NCBI RefSeq assembly: GCF_013149295.1
Contig: NZ_JABGCB010000016.1
Location: 1-64,000 of the forward strand
Reading direction: 5' to 3'
Origin: Novosphingobium sp. SG751A
GTDB taxonomy: Bacteria; Pseudomonadota; Alphaproteobacteria; Sphingomonadales; Sphingomonadaceae
Length of the DNA stretch: 64,000 nucleotides
This document shows, one piece after another, positions 11,382 through 20,969 of this stretch (position 1 is its first letter; every line of letters starts with the position of its first letter). The notes beneath the pieces were generated by a model. It searched no databases. It saw nothing but the letters and a program-made list of their open reading frames with translations, and was not told the origin of the DNA. Position numbers and translations under genes: made by a program.

Positions 11382-11616
11382 GCCTCCGGCGGGCAAAGGG
11401 TCTCGACCCTTTGCAATCCCATTACTGTAAATGTTACGCTATAAATTCGGCCTTGGGTGCCGGACTCAAATGTTTGGTATTGAAAGCCTGCGGCGCCGAT
11501 CGGCCCGACATGGCGCCGCAGGCTTTATAAACCACTTCAAGCGCCCGTTTCTTCGCCATCCATGCACAACCCATTAACGGGATTGCAAAGGGCCCCGCCC
11601 TTTGCCCGCCGGAGGC
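11382..11616 (+). repeat. Interspersed repeat copy A (235 bp, three hairpins)
   Basis: The terminal inverted repeats are GCCTCCGGCGGG (from 11382) and CCCGCCGGAGGC (ending 11616). The left arm forms its own stem, CAAAGGGTC/GACCCTTTG (11394-11413), differing from other copies but still paired. The central stem AAAGCCTGCGGCGCC (11483-11497) pairs perfectly with 11512-11526. The right arm carries GCAAAGGG/CCCTTTGC. The copy fills the gap between two convergent genes, 21 and 19 bases from their stop codons. Confidence 0.93.
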
Positions 11617-11635
11617 ATAAAACCGCCCCCAAAAA

Positions 11636-12331
11636 TCACCCCTTGGTGAAATCAAACCTGATCCGCACCCATGTTCCGATCTGCGGTTTGCCATCCACGC
11701 GCGGCGGCCAGACGAGGAACTGCCACGAGGCGCGACGCAATCCGCGCGCAAGGCCGGAACCCAGCGGATATTCGTCCAGCTCCTGACAATTCTCGACATG
11801 GAAATGGTCGATGGTCTGGCAGGCGATGGTGGCCCATGATCCGGGCGGCGCATTGGCCCCGGCCAGAAAGGGTCGCAATTCGGCGTCGTTGGGCTCACGA
11901 TACCACTGCGCGGCATAGAGATGGACGCCCTTGGGGCCTTCGCCCGGCCCGGTGGCGGCGGCGCGCGCGGCGGCGGCATCGGCGGCCGCGACCGCCTCGG
12001 TGCGGCGCCCGATCGCGCCAATGTCCGAGGCCATGAAATCCTCGTGGCTCAGCTTGATATAGTTGGGCGGCGGGGGCGTGGTGGGCACGGGCTGCGGCGG
12101 GCTGGGCACCGGGGTTTTGGGCGGCTCGGCCATTTTTGCCACTTTGGGCGATGACACCTGCTGCTGTGCCTTGGCCTGTGCCTGCTGCTTGCCATCGTCC
12201 ATCTGGATCGAGACCAGACGCGGCTCGCCCGGCTGCTTGTTCGCTCCCGCCAGCCCGAGGCTGAGCAAAGCCGCGATGAACAACGCCATGATCGCCAGCG
12301 ACAAGCCGATGGCTGTCGCGCGGCTGCGCAA
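11636..12331 (-). CDS. TonB-like energy-transducer protein
   Basis: The 231 residues contain one N-terminal membrane helix (about 8-30), a Gln/Ala-rich stretch, a proline-rich spacer (about 70-90; PPKTPVPSPPQPVPTTPPPP) and a C-terminal periplasmic domain ending GTWVRIRFDFTKG. This is the domain order of TonB, and the end resembles the last strand of TonB-type folds, but the canonical YP motif is not evident. It may energise the receptors encoded nearby or be a structural relative. No exbB/exbD genes are adjacent. It is convergent with the gyrB operon. Confidence 0.6.
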   Translation of the reverse strand: MRSRATAIGLSLAIMALFIAALLSLGLAGANKQPGEPRLVSIQMDDGKQQAQAKAQQQVSSPKVAKMAEPPKTPVPSPPQPVPTTPPPPNYIKLSHEDFMASDIGAIGRRTEAVAAADAAAARAAATGPGEGPKGVHLYAAQWYREPNDAELRPFLAGANAPPGSWATIACQTIDHFHVENCQELDEYPLGSGLARGLRRASWQFLVWPPRVDGKPQIGTWVRIRFDFTKG

Positions 12332-12439
12332 CCGCGATTGCTGGGCAAAGGAAGGCTGGGCAGAGATGGCGGGACTTTCGGAGCAGGATTCGGTCGGTAA
12401 GCGCGGGAGTCTATGCGCAGGTAAAGCTGTATCGCAGAT

Positions 12440-13501
12440 TTACGAAACCGGCGCAGCAGGCCCAAATCCTGCGCCATCGGGCCATTCGCGCCCCGCCAGC
12501 CCCAGCACTTTGAACAAAACGCCCATATGATCGGGCGCGGTCAACCGGTGATAGGCCGCCTCAACCTCCTTGGCCTGATCGGGTGCGGCCCTAGCCAGCG
12601 CCGCTGCCCGCTCGGCCATGCCCAGCGCCATCAGCCATCCGCCCTGCCCGGCAATCCCCATCACGCGCGCGCCCTGCACCTGCGCCACCTGCGCCGCGGT
12701 GACGAAATCGACCAGACAGGTCAGATCCGCCTCGCCCGGCGCTTTGAACGGATCGACATGGGCATGGGCGCGCAGGGCCTGAAAGGTCGAGCCCATCTGC
12801 CTTGGCGCATAGCCATAATCGATAATCAGCGCCGCCCCGCCTTGCGCGGCCAGCCTCGCGCCGATTTCGCCCATCACCGCGCCGGCGGCGGGGCTGGTTT
12901 CGACAATCGCCCCCGCCTCGGCCTCGCGCCATGCCTGCGGCACCGCGCTGTCCATCGGCAATCCGCCCGAGACGGGGACGAAACGATCCCCATCCAGCCC
13001 GACCATCCGCTCGCGCCAGCCCTGCGGCGTTTTCACCAGTTGGCGCACCGGCAGCGCGTCGAGAAATTCATTGGCCACCAACAGGATCGGCGCATCATCG
13101 GGCAGGGTCGAGAGATCCTCATGCCACACCGCCTGTGGGAAAGCGGCAGCCTGCGCGCGGCGCAATTCGGGCGAGCCTTCGATGAAATGCACCTCCGGCA
13201 CCAATCCAAAACGCGCCGCCACGCGCAAGGCATCGCGCGCCAGCGTGCCGCGCCCCGGCCCCGGCTCGGCATAGATCACGCGCGCGGGCGATCCCGCCCG
13301 CCGCCACACATCGGCGATCCACACCCCCACCATCTCGCCAAACATCTGGCTGATTTCGGGCGCGGTGATGAAATCGCCGCCCGCGCCCAACGGATCGCGC
13401 GTGGAGTAATAATGGGCATTGGCCTGCGCCATGTAGAGCGCGAGCGGGATCGGCCCCTGCATCGCGATCAGGCGGCGCAGACTGTCCGACAGATCAGCCA
13501 T
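12440..13501 (-). CDS. MidA/NDUFAF7-type SAM-dependent methyltransferase
   Basis: The 353 residues match the COG1565 family, whose mitochondrial member methylates an arginine of complex I subunit NDUFS2. Visible motifs are the N-terminal YYSTRDPLGAGGDFITAPEISQ spread over about 28-50, motif I in VIYAEPGPGRGTLA, LLVANEFLDALPV and IIDYGY. The length is normal. The start at 13501 overlaps the lgt stop by eight bases, so it is probably translated with lgt. A role in respiratory complex assembly is inferred from the family. Confidence 0.85.
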   Translation of the reverse strand: MADLSDSLRRLIAMQGPIPLALYMAQANAHYYSTRDPLGAGGDFITAPEISQMFGEMVGVWIADVWRRAGSPARVIYAEPGPGRGTLARDALRVAARFGLVPEVHFIEGSPELRRAQAAAFPQAVWHEDLSTLPDDAPILLVANEFLDALPVRQLVKTPQGWRERMVGLDGDRFVPVSGGLPMDSAVPQAWREAEAGAIVETSPAAGAVMGEIGARLAAQGGAALIIDYGYAPRQMGSTFQALRAHAHVDPFKAPGEADLTCLVDFVTAAQVAQVQGARVMGIAGQGGWLMALGMAERAAALARAAPDQAKEVEAAYHRLTAPDHMGVLFKVLGLAGREWPDGAGFGPAAPVS

Positions 13502-14462
13502 CGGCGCCCGACCGCACCGGCACCCGCGCCCCCAGCATCGGCCGCGTCAGCGCCCGCACGATCAGGAACAAGCCCAAGAGGATCATCGGCACCGTCAGCC
13601 ATTGTCCCATCGACATATGGGTGCGGGCGGCGAAATCCTGCAATTGCTGATCCGGCTCGCGGAAAAATTCGACGATGAAGCGCGCCAGACCATAGCCCAG
13701 CGAGAAAGTGCCCATCAGCATCCCCGGCCGCCAGCGCGCCCGCGTCAGCCAGAACAGCGCAAACAGCACCGCCCCAAGCGTCAGCCCCTCAAGGCCCGCC
13801 TCGTAGAGCTGGCTGGGATGGCGGGCGAAATTGCCTGCTGCCTCATCGGGAAAGACCATCGCCCAAGGCACATCGGGGCCTGCCACCCTGCCCCACAATT
13901 CGCCATTGATGAAATTGGCGATGCGCCCAAAAAACAGCCCTACCGGCGCGCAGGGCGCGACATAATCCATCACCCGGATAAAGGACAGGCCGCCCGCCCG
14001 GCACACGCCCCAGACCGCCACCAGCACGCCAATCAGTCCGCCGTGAAAACTCATGCCGCCCTCCCACAAGCGCAGCATTTTCAACGGTTCAGTATAAAGC
14101 GTGTGGTCATAGAAGGTGGCATAGCCCAGACGCCCGCCCAGAATGATGCCCAGCGTGCACCAGAAGAACAGGTCATCGACATGGCGCTGCGCCAGCGGGC
14201 TGCCCGGTTGGCGGATCATCCGCGTCATGTGCCAATAGCCGAACACGATCCCCGCCAGATAGGCCAGCGAGTAGAAGCGCAGGGTGAAAAACCCCAGACT
14301 GATCCCCTTTTTCAGCCCCAGATCGGCCCAGAAGATCGGCTGCTTCACCGCGCTGGCCCCGGCGGACAGGACATCGGCCAGAGGCAGAATATGCGGCAGC
14401 GAGGCATGCACAAGGTCGCTCAACATGGGAAACAGGGTCCGTGGCTGGGGCAAAAAGCCCAT
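13494..14462 (-). CDS. lgt: Prolipoprotein diacylglyceryl transferase
   Basis: Lgt transfers diacylglycerol from phosphatidylglycerol to the lipobox cysteine of prelipoproteins in the inner membrane. The 322 residues contain about seven membrane helices and the family motifs: GRLGYATFYD, the MSFHGG histidine segment, GRIANFINGELWGR (signature with the essential Arg and Asn) and ARHPSQLYEA. Two starts are possible: 14462, with AGGA seven bases upstream, and an inner ATG at 14426. I list the longer. It is divergent from glnD, and its stop overlaps the methyltransferase start. Confidence 0.96.
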   Translation of the reverse strand: MGFLPQPRTLFPMLSDLVHASLPHILPLADVLSAGASAVKQPIFWADLGLKKGISLGFFTLRFYSLAYLAGIVFGYWHMTRMIRQPGSPLAQRHVDDLFFWCTLGIILGGRLGYATFYDHTLYTEPLKMLRLWEGGMSFHGGLIGVLVAVWGVCRAGGLSFIRVMDYVAPCAPVGLFFGRIANFINGELWGRVAGPDVPWAMVFPDEAAGNFARHPSQLYEAGLEGLTLGAVLFALFWLTRARWRPGMLMGTFSLGYGLARFIVEFFREPDQQLQDFAARTHMSMGQWLTVPMILLGLFLIVRALTRPMLGARVPVRSGADG

Positions 14463-14625
14463 TTTTTTCCTAATGAGCCGCGCGATACAACAAGGCGATG
14501 ACAGAAGTCACCTTTTTCTGCGTCAAACCTCTGGCGCGGCCATGGTCCCACGGGGTAGAGTGATAAGTGTCGCTTAAGTAGAGATGTTTAGACTTGGCCT
14601 GCAAGCCTCCTGTTGAAAGCCGCCG

Positions 14626-17379
14626 ATGAACGCCATTCGCATCCCCAACCAACGCGCGGTGATCGACCGCCGCGCTTTGACCATCGCCATTGCCGATGCG
14701 ATGGATGCGGCGGGCAACAAGGCCAGTGCCGCGCGTCAGCCCATCGTCGAACTGTTGCGCAAGGCGCTGGCCGATGGGCGCGAGGAGATCAACCGCCGCC
14801 TGATGGAACGCCCCGGCGCGGGCCATGATTGCGCCGAGGCGCAGGCTTTCCTGACCGACCAATTGCTGCGCGTAATCCACGATCATGTGATTTCCGATGT
14901 CTATCCTTCGGTCAACCGCACCACGGGCGAGCGGCTGACGATCATGGCCGTGGGCGGCTATGGGCGCGGGGAAATGGCGCCCCATTCCGACGTCGACGTG
15001 GCCTTCATCACGCCGTCCAAACAGACCCACTGGTGCGAGCAGGTGATCGAGGCCATGCTCTATTTCCTGTGGGATCTGGGGCTGAAAGTCGGTCATTCCA
15101 GCCGCAGCCTGGACGATACGGTCCGCATGGCCAAATCGGACATCACGATCTGCACCGCCCTGCTCGAAGGGCGTTATGTCTGGGGCGATCAGGCGCTGTT
15201 CGACGAATCCCGCCGCCGGTTCTTCGCCGAGGTGGTCGAGGGCAGCGAGCGCAATTTCGTCACCGAGAAACTGGCCGAGCGCAACGAGCGGCACAAAAGG
15301 CTGGGCGACAGCCGCTATGTGGTCGAGCCCAATGTGAAAGAGGGTAAGGGCGGCCTGCGCGATCTCCACACGCTCTACTGGATCGGCAAATATCTGCACA
15401 AGGTGCGCAGCCCGGCCGAGCTGGTCGATGTGGGCCTTTTGACACAGGACGAATATCGCGCCTTCCGCCGCGCCGAGAGCTTTTTCTGGGCCGTGCGCTG
15501 CCATCTGCACACGATCACCAACCGCGCCGAGGACCGGCTGACCTTCGACCTGCAACGCCAGGTGGCCCAGCGCATGGCCTTTGCCGACCGGCCGGGCAAA
15601 AGCGCGGTCGAGCGTTTCATGCAATATTTCTTCCTTCAGGCCAAACAGGTCGGCAGCCTGACCGGCGTGTTTCTGGCCCAGTTGGAGGAGCAGACCGAGA
15701 AGAAGAAGCGCAAGGGCTTCCTTGCCTCGTTTCGCGGGCGCACACGCACGATCAAGGGCTATAAGGTTTCCCATGGCCGCATCGCCGCGCCATCCGACGA
15801 CTGGTTCGAGGCCGATCCGGTGCGTTTGCTCGAAATCTTCACGATTGCGGACGCGGAAAGTTTCGAGATCCACCCCGAAACCATGCGCCACATCGCCCGC
15901 GACGCGAAGCTGATCGACGCCGAGGTGCGCAAAAACCCGCGCGCCAATGAATTGTTCATGGAATTGCTGACCAGCCGCCATGATCCCGAAACGGTGCTGC
16001 GCTGGCTGAACGAGGCAGGCGTGTTCGGCCGCTTCATTCCCGATTTCGGCAGGGTCAATGCCCAGATGCAGTTCGATATGTATCACCACTATACGGTGGA
16101 CGAACATACGATCCGCGCGATCGGCCTGCTGGCCAAGATCGAAAAGGGCGAGCTGGCCGAGGACCATCCGCTGGCCACCGCGATCATCGGCAAGGTGCAT
16201 CACCGCCGCGCGCTTTATGCCAGCGTGCTGATGCATGACATCGCCAAGGGGCGCGGGGGCGACCATTCGGTGCTGGGCGCGGAAATCGCGCTGCGCCTGT
16301 GTCCGCGGCTGGGCATGACCAGCGAGGAGACCGAACTGGTCAGCTGGCTGGTACGCCAGCATCTGTTGATGAGCGCGACCGCGATGAAGCGCGATCTGGC
16401 CGACTGGAAGACGATCACCGATTTCGTCGCCGTGGTGCAATCGCTCGAACGGTTGCGGCAATTGACGCTGCTGACCATTGTGGACATTCGCGCGGTGGGT
16501 CCGGGCGTGTGGAACGGGTGGAAGCGCCAGTTGCTGACCGAACTCTTCGCCAGCGCCGAGGAACGGTTGCGTCTAGGCCATGTCGAACGCCACCGCGTCG
16601 AGCGCATCGCGGCCAAGCAGAAGATCGTCACCGAAAGGATGGGGGAGCAAGGCTCGCTGGTGGCGCGCTATGGCAAGCAGTTCACCGACGCCTACTGGAT
16701 CGCCGAACCAGACGATGTGATCGCGCGCAACCTTGTGCAATTGCATGAGGCCAAGGGCGCGCCTTTGTCGATCACCACCAGCTATGACGAAACGCGCGGC
16801 GCCACGCTGGTCATGGTCATCGCCTCGGATCACCCCGGCCTGTTCTATCGCATCGCGGGCGGCATCCACCTTGCGGGCGGCAACATCATCGACGCGCGCA
16901 TCCACACCACGCGCAGCGGCACGGCGGTGGACAATTTCCTTGTGCAGGACCCGCTGGGAAGGCCGTTTTCGGAACAGTCGCAGTTGGAGCGTCTGCAAAA
17001 AGCCATCGGCGATGCGCTGGCCAACCGGGTCAAGCTGCTGCCTCAACTCGTCGCCCGGCCCCTGCCCCGCCCGCGTCAGGAAGCGTTTGAAGTGCGCCCG
17101 CGCGTCGAATTCGACAATGACGCCTCCAACCGCTTCACCGTGGTCGAAATCTCGGCCCGCGACCGGCCTGCGCTTTTGAACAGACTGGCCCGCGCGCTGT
17201 TCGAATCGCGCCTCATCGTCCATTCCGCCCATATCGCCACCTATGGCGAGCGCGCCGTCGACACCTTCTATGTCACCGACCTGTTCGGCGGAAAGGTCGA
17301 TGGCGGCGGACGGCAGAAGACGGTTGAGAAGCGGTTGCTGGAAGCGGCAAGCGAGGAAGTGGTGGAGGTGGTTGCCTGA
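14626..17379 (+). CDS. glnD: PII uridylyltransferase/uridylyl-removing enzyme
   Basis: GlnD senses glutamine and modifies PII proteins to control nitrogen assimilation. The 917 residues give the standard order: nucleotidyltransferase domain with GGYGRGEMAPHSDVDVAF (about 108-125), the GlnD linker domain, an HD domain with VLMHDIAKGRGGDH (about 530-545) for UMP removal, and two C-terminal ACT domains (about 725-800 and 840-910) that bind glutamine. The length fits alphaproteobacterial GlnD. The stop lies only four bases before repeat copy B. Confidence 0.97.
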   Translation: MNAIRIPNQRAVIDRRALTIAIADAMDAAGNKASAARQPIVELLRKALADGREEINRRLMERPGAGHDCAEAQAFLTDQLLRVIHDHVISDVYPSVNRTTGERLTIMAVGGYGRGEMAPHSDVDVAFITPSKQTHWCEQVIEAMLYFLWDLGLKVGHSSRSLDDTVRMAKSDITICTALLEGRYVWGDQALFDESRRRFFAEVVEGSERNFVTEKLAERNERHKRLGDSRYVVEPNVKEGKGGLRDLHTLYWIGKYLHKVRSPAELVDVGLLTQDEYRAFRRAESFFWAVRCHLHTITNRAEDRLTFDLQRQVAQRMAFADRPGKSAVERFMQYFFLQAKQVGSLTGVFLAQLEEQTEKKKRKGFLASFRGRTRTIKGYKVSHGRIAAPSDDWFEADPVRLLEIFTIADAESFEIHPETMRHIARDAKLIDAEVRKNPRANELFMELLTSRHDPETVLRWLNEAGVFGRFIPDFGRVNAQMQFDMYHHYTVDEHTIRAIGLLAKIEKGELAEDHPLATAIIGKVHHRRALYASVLMHDIAKGRGGDHSVLGAEIALRLCPRLGMTSEETELVSWLVRQHLLMSATAMKRDLADWKTITDFVAVVQSLERLRQLTLLTIVDIRAVGPGVWNGWKRQLLTELFASAEERLRLGHVERHRVERIAAKQKIVTERMGEQGSLVARYGKQFTDAYWIAEPDDVIARNLVQLHEAKGAPLSITTSYDETRGATLVMVIASDHPGLFYRIAGGIHLAGGNIIDARIHTTRSGTAVDNFLVQDPLGRPFSEQSQLERLQKAIGDALANRVKLLPQLVARPLPRPRQEAFEVRPRVEFDNDASNRFTVVEISARDRPALLNRLARALFESRLIVHSAHIATYGERAVDTFYVTDLFGGKVDGGGRQKTVEKRLLEAASEEVVEVVA

Positions 17380-17383
17380 TGAT

Positions 17384-17618
17384 GCCTCCGGCGGGTTAAG
17401 GGCGGGGGCCCTTAACAATCCCGATACTGTCATTGTTGCGCCGAGGGATCGGCCTTGAGTGTCGGACGCGACGTTAGAATTTGAAAGCCTGCGGCGCTTT
17501 TGGGCTGAGCTTGCCGCGCCGCAGGCTTTCATCCCATCGGATAAACACCCCACCAGCGAACCATCTGCCCCCCATTAACGGGATTGCAAAGGGCCCCCGC
17601 CCTTTGCCCGCCGGAGGC
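17384..17618 (+). repeat. Interspersed repeat copy B (235 bp)
   Basis: The terminal inverted repeats match those of the other copies. The left arm stem is GTTAAGGGC/GCCCTTAAC, while the right arm stem is GCAAAGGGC/GCCCTTTGC: both are self-paired, yet the arms no longer match each other at the changed bases. The central stem pairs AAAGCCTGCGGCGC at 17484-17497 with 17516-17529. The element sits between the convergent stops of glnD (4 bases away) and gltX (5 bases away). Confidence 0.93.
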
Positions 17619-17623
17619 AAATC

Positions 17624-18952
17624 TTACCCCTTCAACCGCGCAACAACCTCATCCCGCCCGATCAGCGGCAAAAGCGCCCCCATATCCGGCCCATGCTCCA
17701 TGCCGGTGATGGCCAGACGCAGCGGCAGGAACAGGGCCTTGCCCTTGCGCCCGGTGGCTTCCTTCAGCGCGCCGGTCAACGCGGCCCATGGCCCCTCGGC
17801 CCAATCGAGCGTGGCAGCAACCCCGGCGGCCTGAGACAGGAACGCGCGGGCTTCATCGTCCTGCGCGGGGGCATTGATCGGTCCCTTGACCACAGCCCAC
17901 CAATCCGCCGCCTCGGCCACGGTGTTGAGGTTGGGGCGGATCGCCTCCCACGCCTCCTCGCCCACGCCCTCGGGCAGGCGGTCGGCCACGCGGGCATAGG
18001 GCATGCGGTGGATGATCTGGGCGTTGAGACGCGCCAGTTCGGCCTCGTCAAAGCGGGCGGGGGCGCGGCCAAAGCGCGAGAGGTCAAACGCCGCGCACAA
18101 TTCCTCGACCGAGAGCGCCGCATCGACCGGATCGCTGGTGCCAAGGCGGGCCAGCAGGCTGATGATCGCTTCGGGCTCGATGCCCTGCTCGCGCAATTCG
18201 GCCACGCCCAGCGACCCCAGACGCTTCGAGAGCTTGCCCTCGGTCCCGGTCAGCAGCGCGCTATGGGCAAAGGCGGGCACGGGCGCGCCAAGGGCGGTGA
18301 ACATCTGCACCTGCGTTGCAGTGTTCGACACATGGTCCTCGCCGCGCAGGATCTGGGTCACGCCCATGTCGATATCGTCAATGACCGAGGGCAGCATATA
18401 GAGCCACGACCCATCGGCGCGGCGGATGACCGGATCGGACATGGTGGCGGGGTCGAAATTCTGCGCGCCGCGCACGCCATCCTCCCACGTGATCGGCTCG
18501 TCACGGTCCAGCAGGAAGCGCCAGTGCGGCGCCTCGCCTGCCGCCGCCTTGGCCTCATGATCTGCCTCGGTCAGCGCCAGCGCGCCGCGATCATAAATCG
18601 GCGGCAGGCCCCGACTGAGCAGCACCTTGCGCTTGAGATCCAGCTCCTGCGCCGTCTCATAGCAGCGATAGACACGGCCGCCTTCGATCAGCTTGGCAAA
18701 TTCGCGCTCATACAGGGCAAAGCGCGCCGACTGCCGCTCCTCGCCCTCATAATTCAGGCCCAGCCACGCCAGATCGGCGCGGATACCATCGACATAGTCC
18801 TCGCGGCTGCGCGCGGCATCGGTATCATCGATGCGCAGCAGGAACTTGCCCCCGCTCTTTTGCGCCAGCATCCAGTTGTGCAGCGCGGTGCGGATATTGC
18901 CGATGTGAAGCATCCCCGTGGGGCTGGGGGCGAAGCGGGTTACGGTGGTCAT
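17624..18952 (-). CDS. gltX: Glutamyl-tRNA synthetase
   Basis: This class I synthetase charges tRNA with glutamate. The 442 residues carry the FAPSPTGMLHIGN box (HIGH motif, about 7-20), LLRIDDTD, LRGEDHVSNT and the KLSKR version of KMSKS (about 243). The length is about 30 residues shorter than E. coli GltX, as in the second GluRS type of alphaproteobacteria, which often charges tRNA-Gln for the amidotransferase route; that substrate choice is inference. I chose ATG 18952 because the family N-terminus starts there; the longer frame would run through repeat copy C. The upstream sequence is C-rich with no clear Shine-Dalgarno. Confidence 0.95.
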   Translation of the reverse strand: MTTVTRFAPSPTGMLHIGNIRTALHNWMLAQKSGGKFLLRIDDTDAARSREDYVDGIRADLAWLGLNYEGEERQSARFALYEREFAKLIEGGRVYRCYETAQELDLKRKVLLSRGLPPIYDRGALALTEADHEAKAAAGEAPHWRFLLDRDEPITWEDGVRGAQNFDPATMSDPVIRRADGSWLYMLPSVIDDIDMGVTQILRGEDHVSNTATQVQMFTALGAPVPAFAHSALLTGTEGKLSKRLGSLGVAELREQGIEPEAIISLLARLGTSDPVDAALSVEELCAAFDLSRFGRAPARFDEAELARLNAQIIHRMPYARVADRLPEGVGEEAWEAIRPNLNTVAEAADWWAVVKGPINAPAQDDEARAFLSQAAGVAATLDWAEGPWAALTGALKEATGRKGKALFLPLRLAITGMEHGPDMGALLPLIGRDEVVARLKG

Positions 18953-18991
18953 GGGGGGGCGTATAGGGGGGATCGGAGGGAGAGGGAAGAT

Positions 18992-19227
18992 GCCTCCGGC
19001 GGGCAAAGGGCGGGGGCCCTTTGCAATCCCGATACTGTCGATGTTGCGTGTGCGCCGCAGCCTCGTGCAAAATGGAGGTTTTTCGATTTTAAAGCCTGCG
19101 GCGCTTTTAAGGATAAGCTCACCGCGCCGCAGGCTTTCAAAACCATCACCAATAGCGCCGTGCCACGAATCAGGCACAACCCATGGACGGGATTGTTAAG
19201 GGCCCCCGCCCTTAACCCGCCGGAGGC
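18992..19227 (+). repeat. Interspersed repeat copy C (236 bp)
   Basis: The left arm stem is GCAAAGGGC/GCCCTTTGC and the right arm stem is GTTAAGGGC/GCCCTTAAC, the mirror of copy B. The central stem pairs AAAGCCTGCGGCGC at 19091-19104 with 19124-19137. It lies eight bases past the nadE stop and 39 bases before the gltX start, so a transcript from nadE into gltX would include it. Confidence 0.93.
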
Positions 19228-19235
19228 AAACCTTT

Positions 19236-20897
19236 CTAAGCCGTCCGAAACGCCTGCGTTATCGGATAGCGCCGATCCCGCCCAAAATTGCGCGAGCCCA
19301 GCTTGACCCCCGGAGGCGCCTGCCGCCTTTTATATTCGGCCAGATGGAGCAGACGCTCGATCCGCCCCACCACGTCGCGGTCGAACCCTTCGCTCACCAG
19401 TTGCTCGACCGACTTTTCATGCTCGACCAATCCGAGGAGGATCGCGTCCAGCACGTCATAGGGCGGCAGGGAATCGGAATCCTTTTGATCCGGGCGCAGC
19501 TCTGCGCTGGGCGGCTTGGAGATGATATTTTCGGGCATCACCGGCCCATCAGGGCCAAGGCCGATGCGCGGCTTGTTCCAGTTGCGCCATTTCGACAGGG
19601 CAAAGACGGTCATTTTATAGACGTCTTTCAGCGGGTTATAGCCGCCGTTCATGTCGCCATAGATCGTGGCGTAACCCACGCTCATCTCGCTCTTGTTGCC
19701 CGTGGTCAGCAGCATCGGCCCGAACTTGTTCGACAGCGCCATCAGCGTCACGCCCCGAATGCGGCTCTGGATATTCTCCTCGGCCAAATCGGGCGCACGG
19801 CCCGCAAAGGGGCTGGAGAGCATCTCGTCAAAGGCCTTTACCGCAGGGACGATCGGCACCGTGTCATATTTCACGCCCAGCATATGCGCGCATTCGGTCG
19901 CATCGATCAGGCTCTCGGTGCTGGTATAGCGGCTGGGCAGCATCACGCACCACACGCGGTCCGCGCCCAGAGCATCGACCGCAATCGCCGCGCACAGCGC
20001 CGAATCGATCCCGCCCGACAGGCCCAGCACCACGCCGGGAAACTTGTTGCGGTTCACATAATCGCGCAGCGCCAGCACCATCGCGCAATAGACATCCTCG
20101 GGATGCTCGGCCTGCGGCTCGATCTCGCCCCGGTCACAGCGCCAGCCCTTGGCGGTCTTGGTCCAACGGGTCAGAACCTCCTGCTCCTCCCAGTCCTTCA
20201 TCTGGACCGCAAGACTGCCATCGCCATTGACCACGAAACTGGCCCCGTCGAACACCAGCTCATCCTGCCCGCCCACGCGGTTCAGATAGGCCAACGGCAC
20301 CCCCGCCGCCGAGGCGCGACGCTTGGCCACGCCGTCGATACGGAGCGTGTCCTTGTCGATCTCATAAGGACTGCCATTGGGGCACAGGAAAATCTCGGCC
20401 CCGAAATCAGCCAGGTGGCGGCAGACATTGGGGTGCCAGATGTCCTCACAGATCGGCACGCCGATCATCGTCCCGCGAAAGATGATCGGCTCGGGCAAAG
20501 GACCGGGCTGAAACAGGCGCATCTCGTCAAACGTGCCGTAATTGGGCAGCTCATGCTTGAAGCGGATCGCCGCCACCTTGCCCTGATCCAGCAAGGCCAC
20601 GCCATTATGCAGCGCTCCATCGGCCACGAACACGCTGCCTACCAGCATCGCCGGGCCGCCGGCCGCCGTGGTCTCGGCCATCTTCTGCAACTCGGCCGCC
20701 GCGCGCTCCACCAGGCTGGGTTTCAGCACCAGATCCTCGGGCGGGTAGCCAACCAACTGCAATTCCGGGAAAGCGATCAGATCCGCCCCCGCCTCTTTCG
20801 CACGGTCGCGCGCAGCCAACATGCCTGCAGCATTGCCGGCCAAATCGCCAACGGACTGGTTCAACTGGGCGAGGGTGATTTTCAACGTATCGGGCAT
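19236..20897 (-). CDS. nadE: Glutamine-dependent NAD+ synthetase
   Basis: The enzyme makes NAD from deamido-NAD, ATP and glutamine. The 553 residues have an N-terminal nitrilase-fold glutaminase (1-265) with the Glu in FPELQLVGYPPEDL, the Lys in RFKHELPNYGTFDE and the nucleophilic Cys in VPICEDIW. The C-terminal synthetase domain has the P-loop LGLSGGIDSALCAA and TTGNKSEMSVGY. The two-domain length is normal. It lies downstream of rpoC on the same strand with a terminator and repeat copy D between them. Confidence 0.97.
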   Translation of the reverse strand: MPDTLKITLAQLNQSVGDLAGNAAGMLAARDRAKEAGADLIAFPELQLVGYPPEDLVLKPSLVERAAAELQKMAETTAAGGPAMLVGSVFVADGALHNGVALLDQGKVAAIRFKHELPNYGTFDEMRLFQPGPLPEPIIFRGTMIGVPICEDIWHPNVCRHLADFGAEIFLCPNGSPYEIDKDTLRIDGVAKRRASAAGVPLAYLNRVGGQDELVFDGASFVVNGDGSLAVQMKDWEEQEVLTRWTKTAKGWRCDRGEIEPQAEHPEDVYCAMVLALRDYVNRNKFPGVVLGLSGGIDSALCAAIAVDALGADRVWCVMLPSRYTSTESLIDATECAHMLGVKYDTVPIVPAVKAFDEMLSSPFAGRAPDLAEENIQSRIRGVTLMALSNKFGPMLLTTGNKSEMSVGYATIYGDMNGGYNPLKDVYKMTVFALSKWRNWNKPRIGLGPDGPVMPENIISKPPSAELRPDQKDSDSLPPYDVLDAILLGLVEHEKSVEQLVSEGFDRDVVGRIERLLHLAEYKRRQAPPGVKLGSRNFGRDRRYPITQAFRTA

Positions 20898-20969
20898 AGG
20901 CGCAGGTTTAGGAGGGGTTTGCGCGAATGGGAAGGGTGCAAGAGGGATTTATGGGTTCAATGGATTCAT

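Noticed and set aside
11382..11616. CRISPR array or insertion sequence explanation of the repeats
   Set aside because: Copies are dispersed and single, with no regular spacers, and none contains a transposase frame.
18953..19177. N-terminal extension of gltX by 75 residues
   Set aside because: It would be translated from repeat copy C; the GluRS family sequence begins at MTTVTRFAPSPTG.
17481..19199. Short frames starting MPPAGKGRGP or containing NGIAKGPRPLPAGG in several intergenic regions
   Set aside because: They are translations of the repeat family. The frame is broken or shifted between copies, while stems are kept, so the conservation is of structure and not protein.
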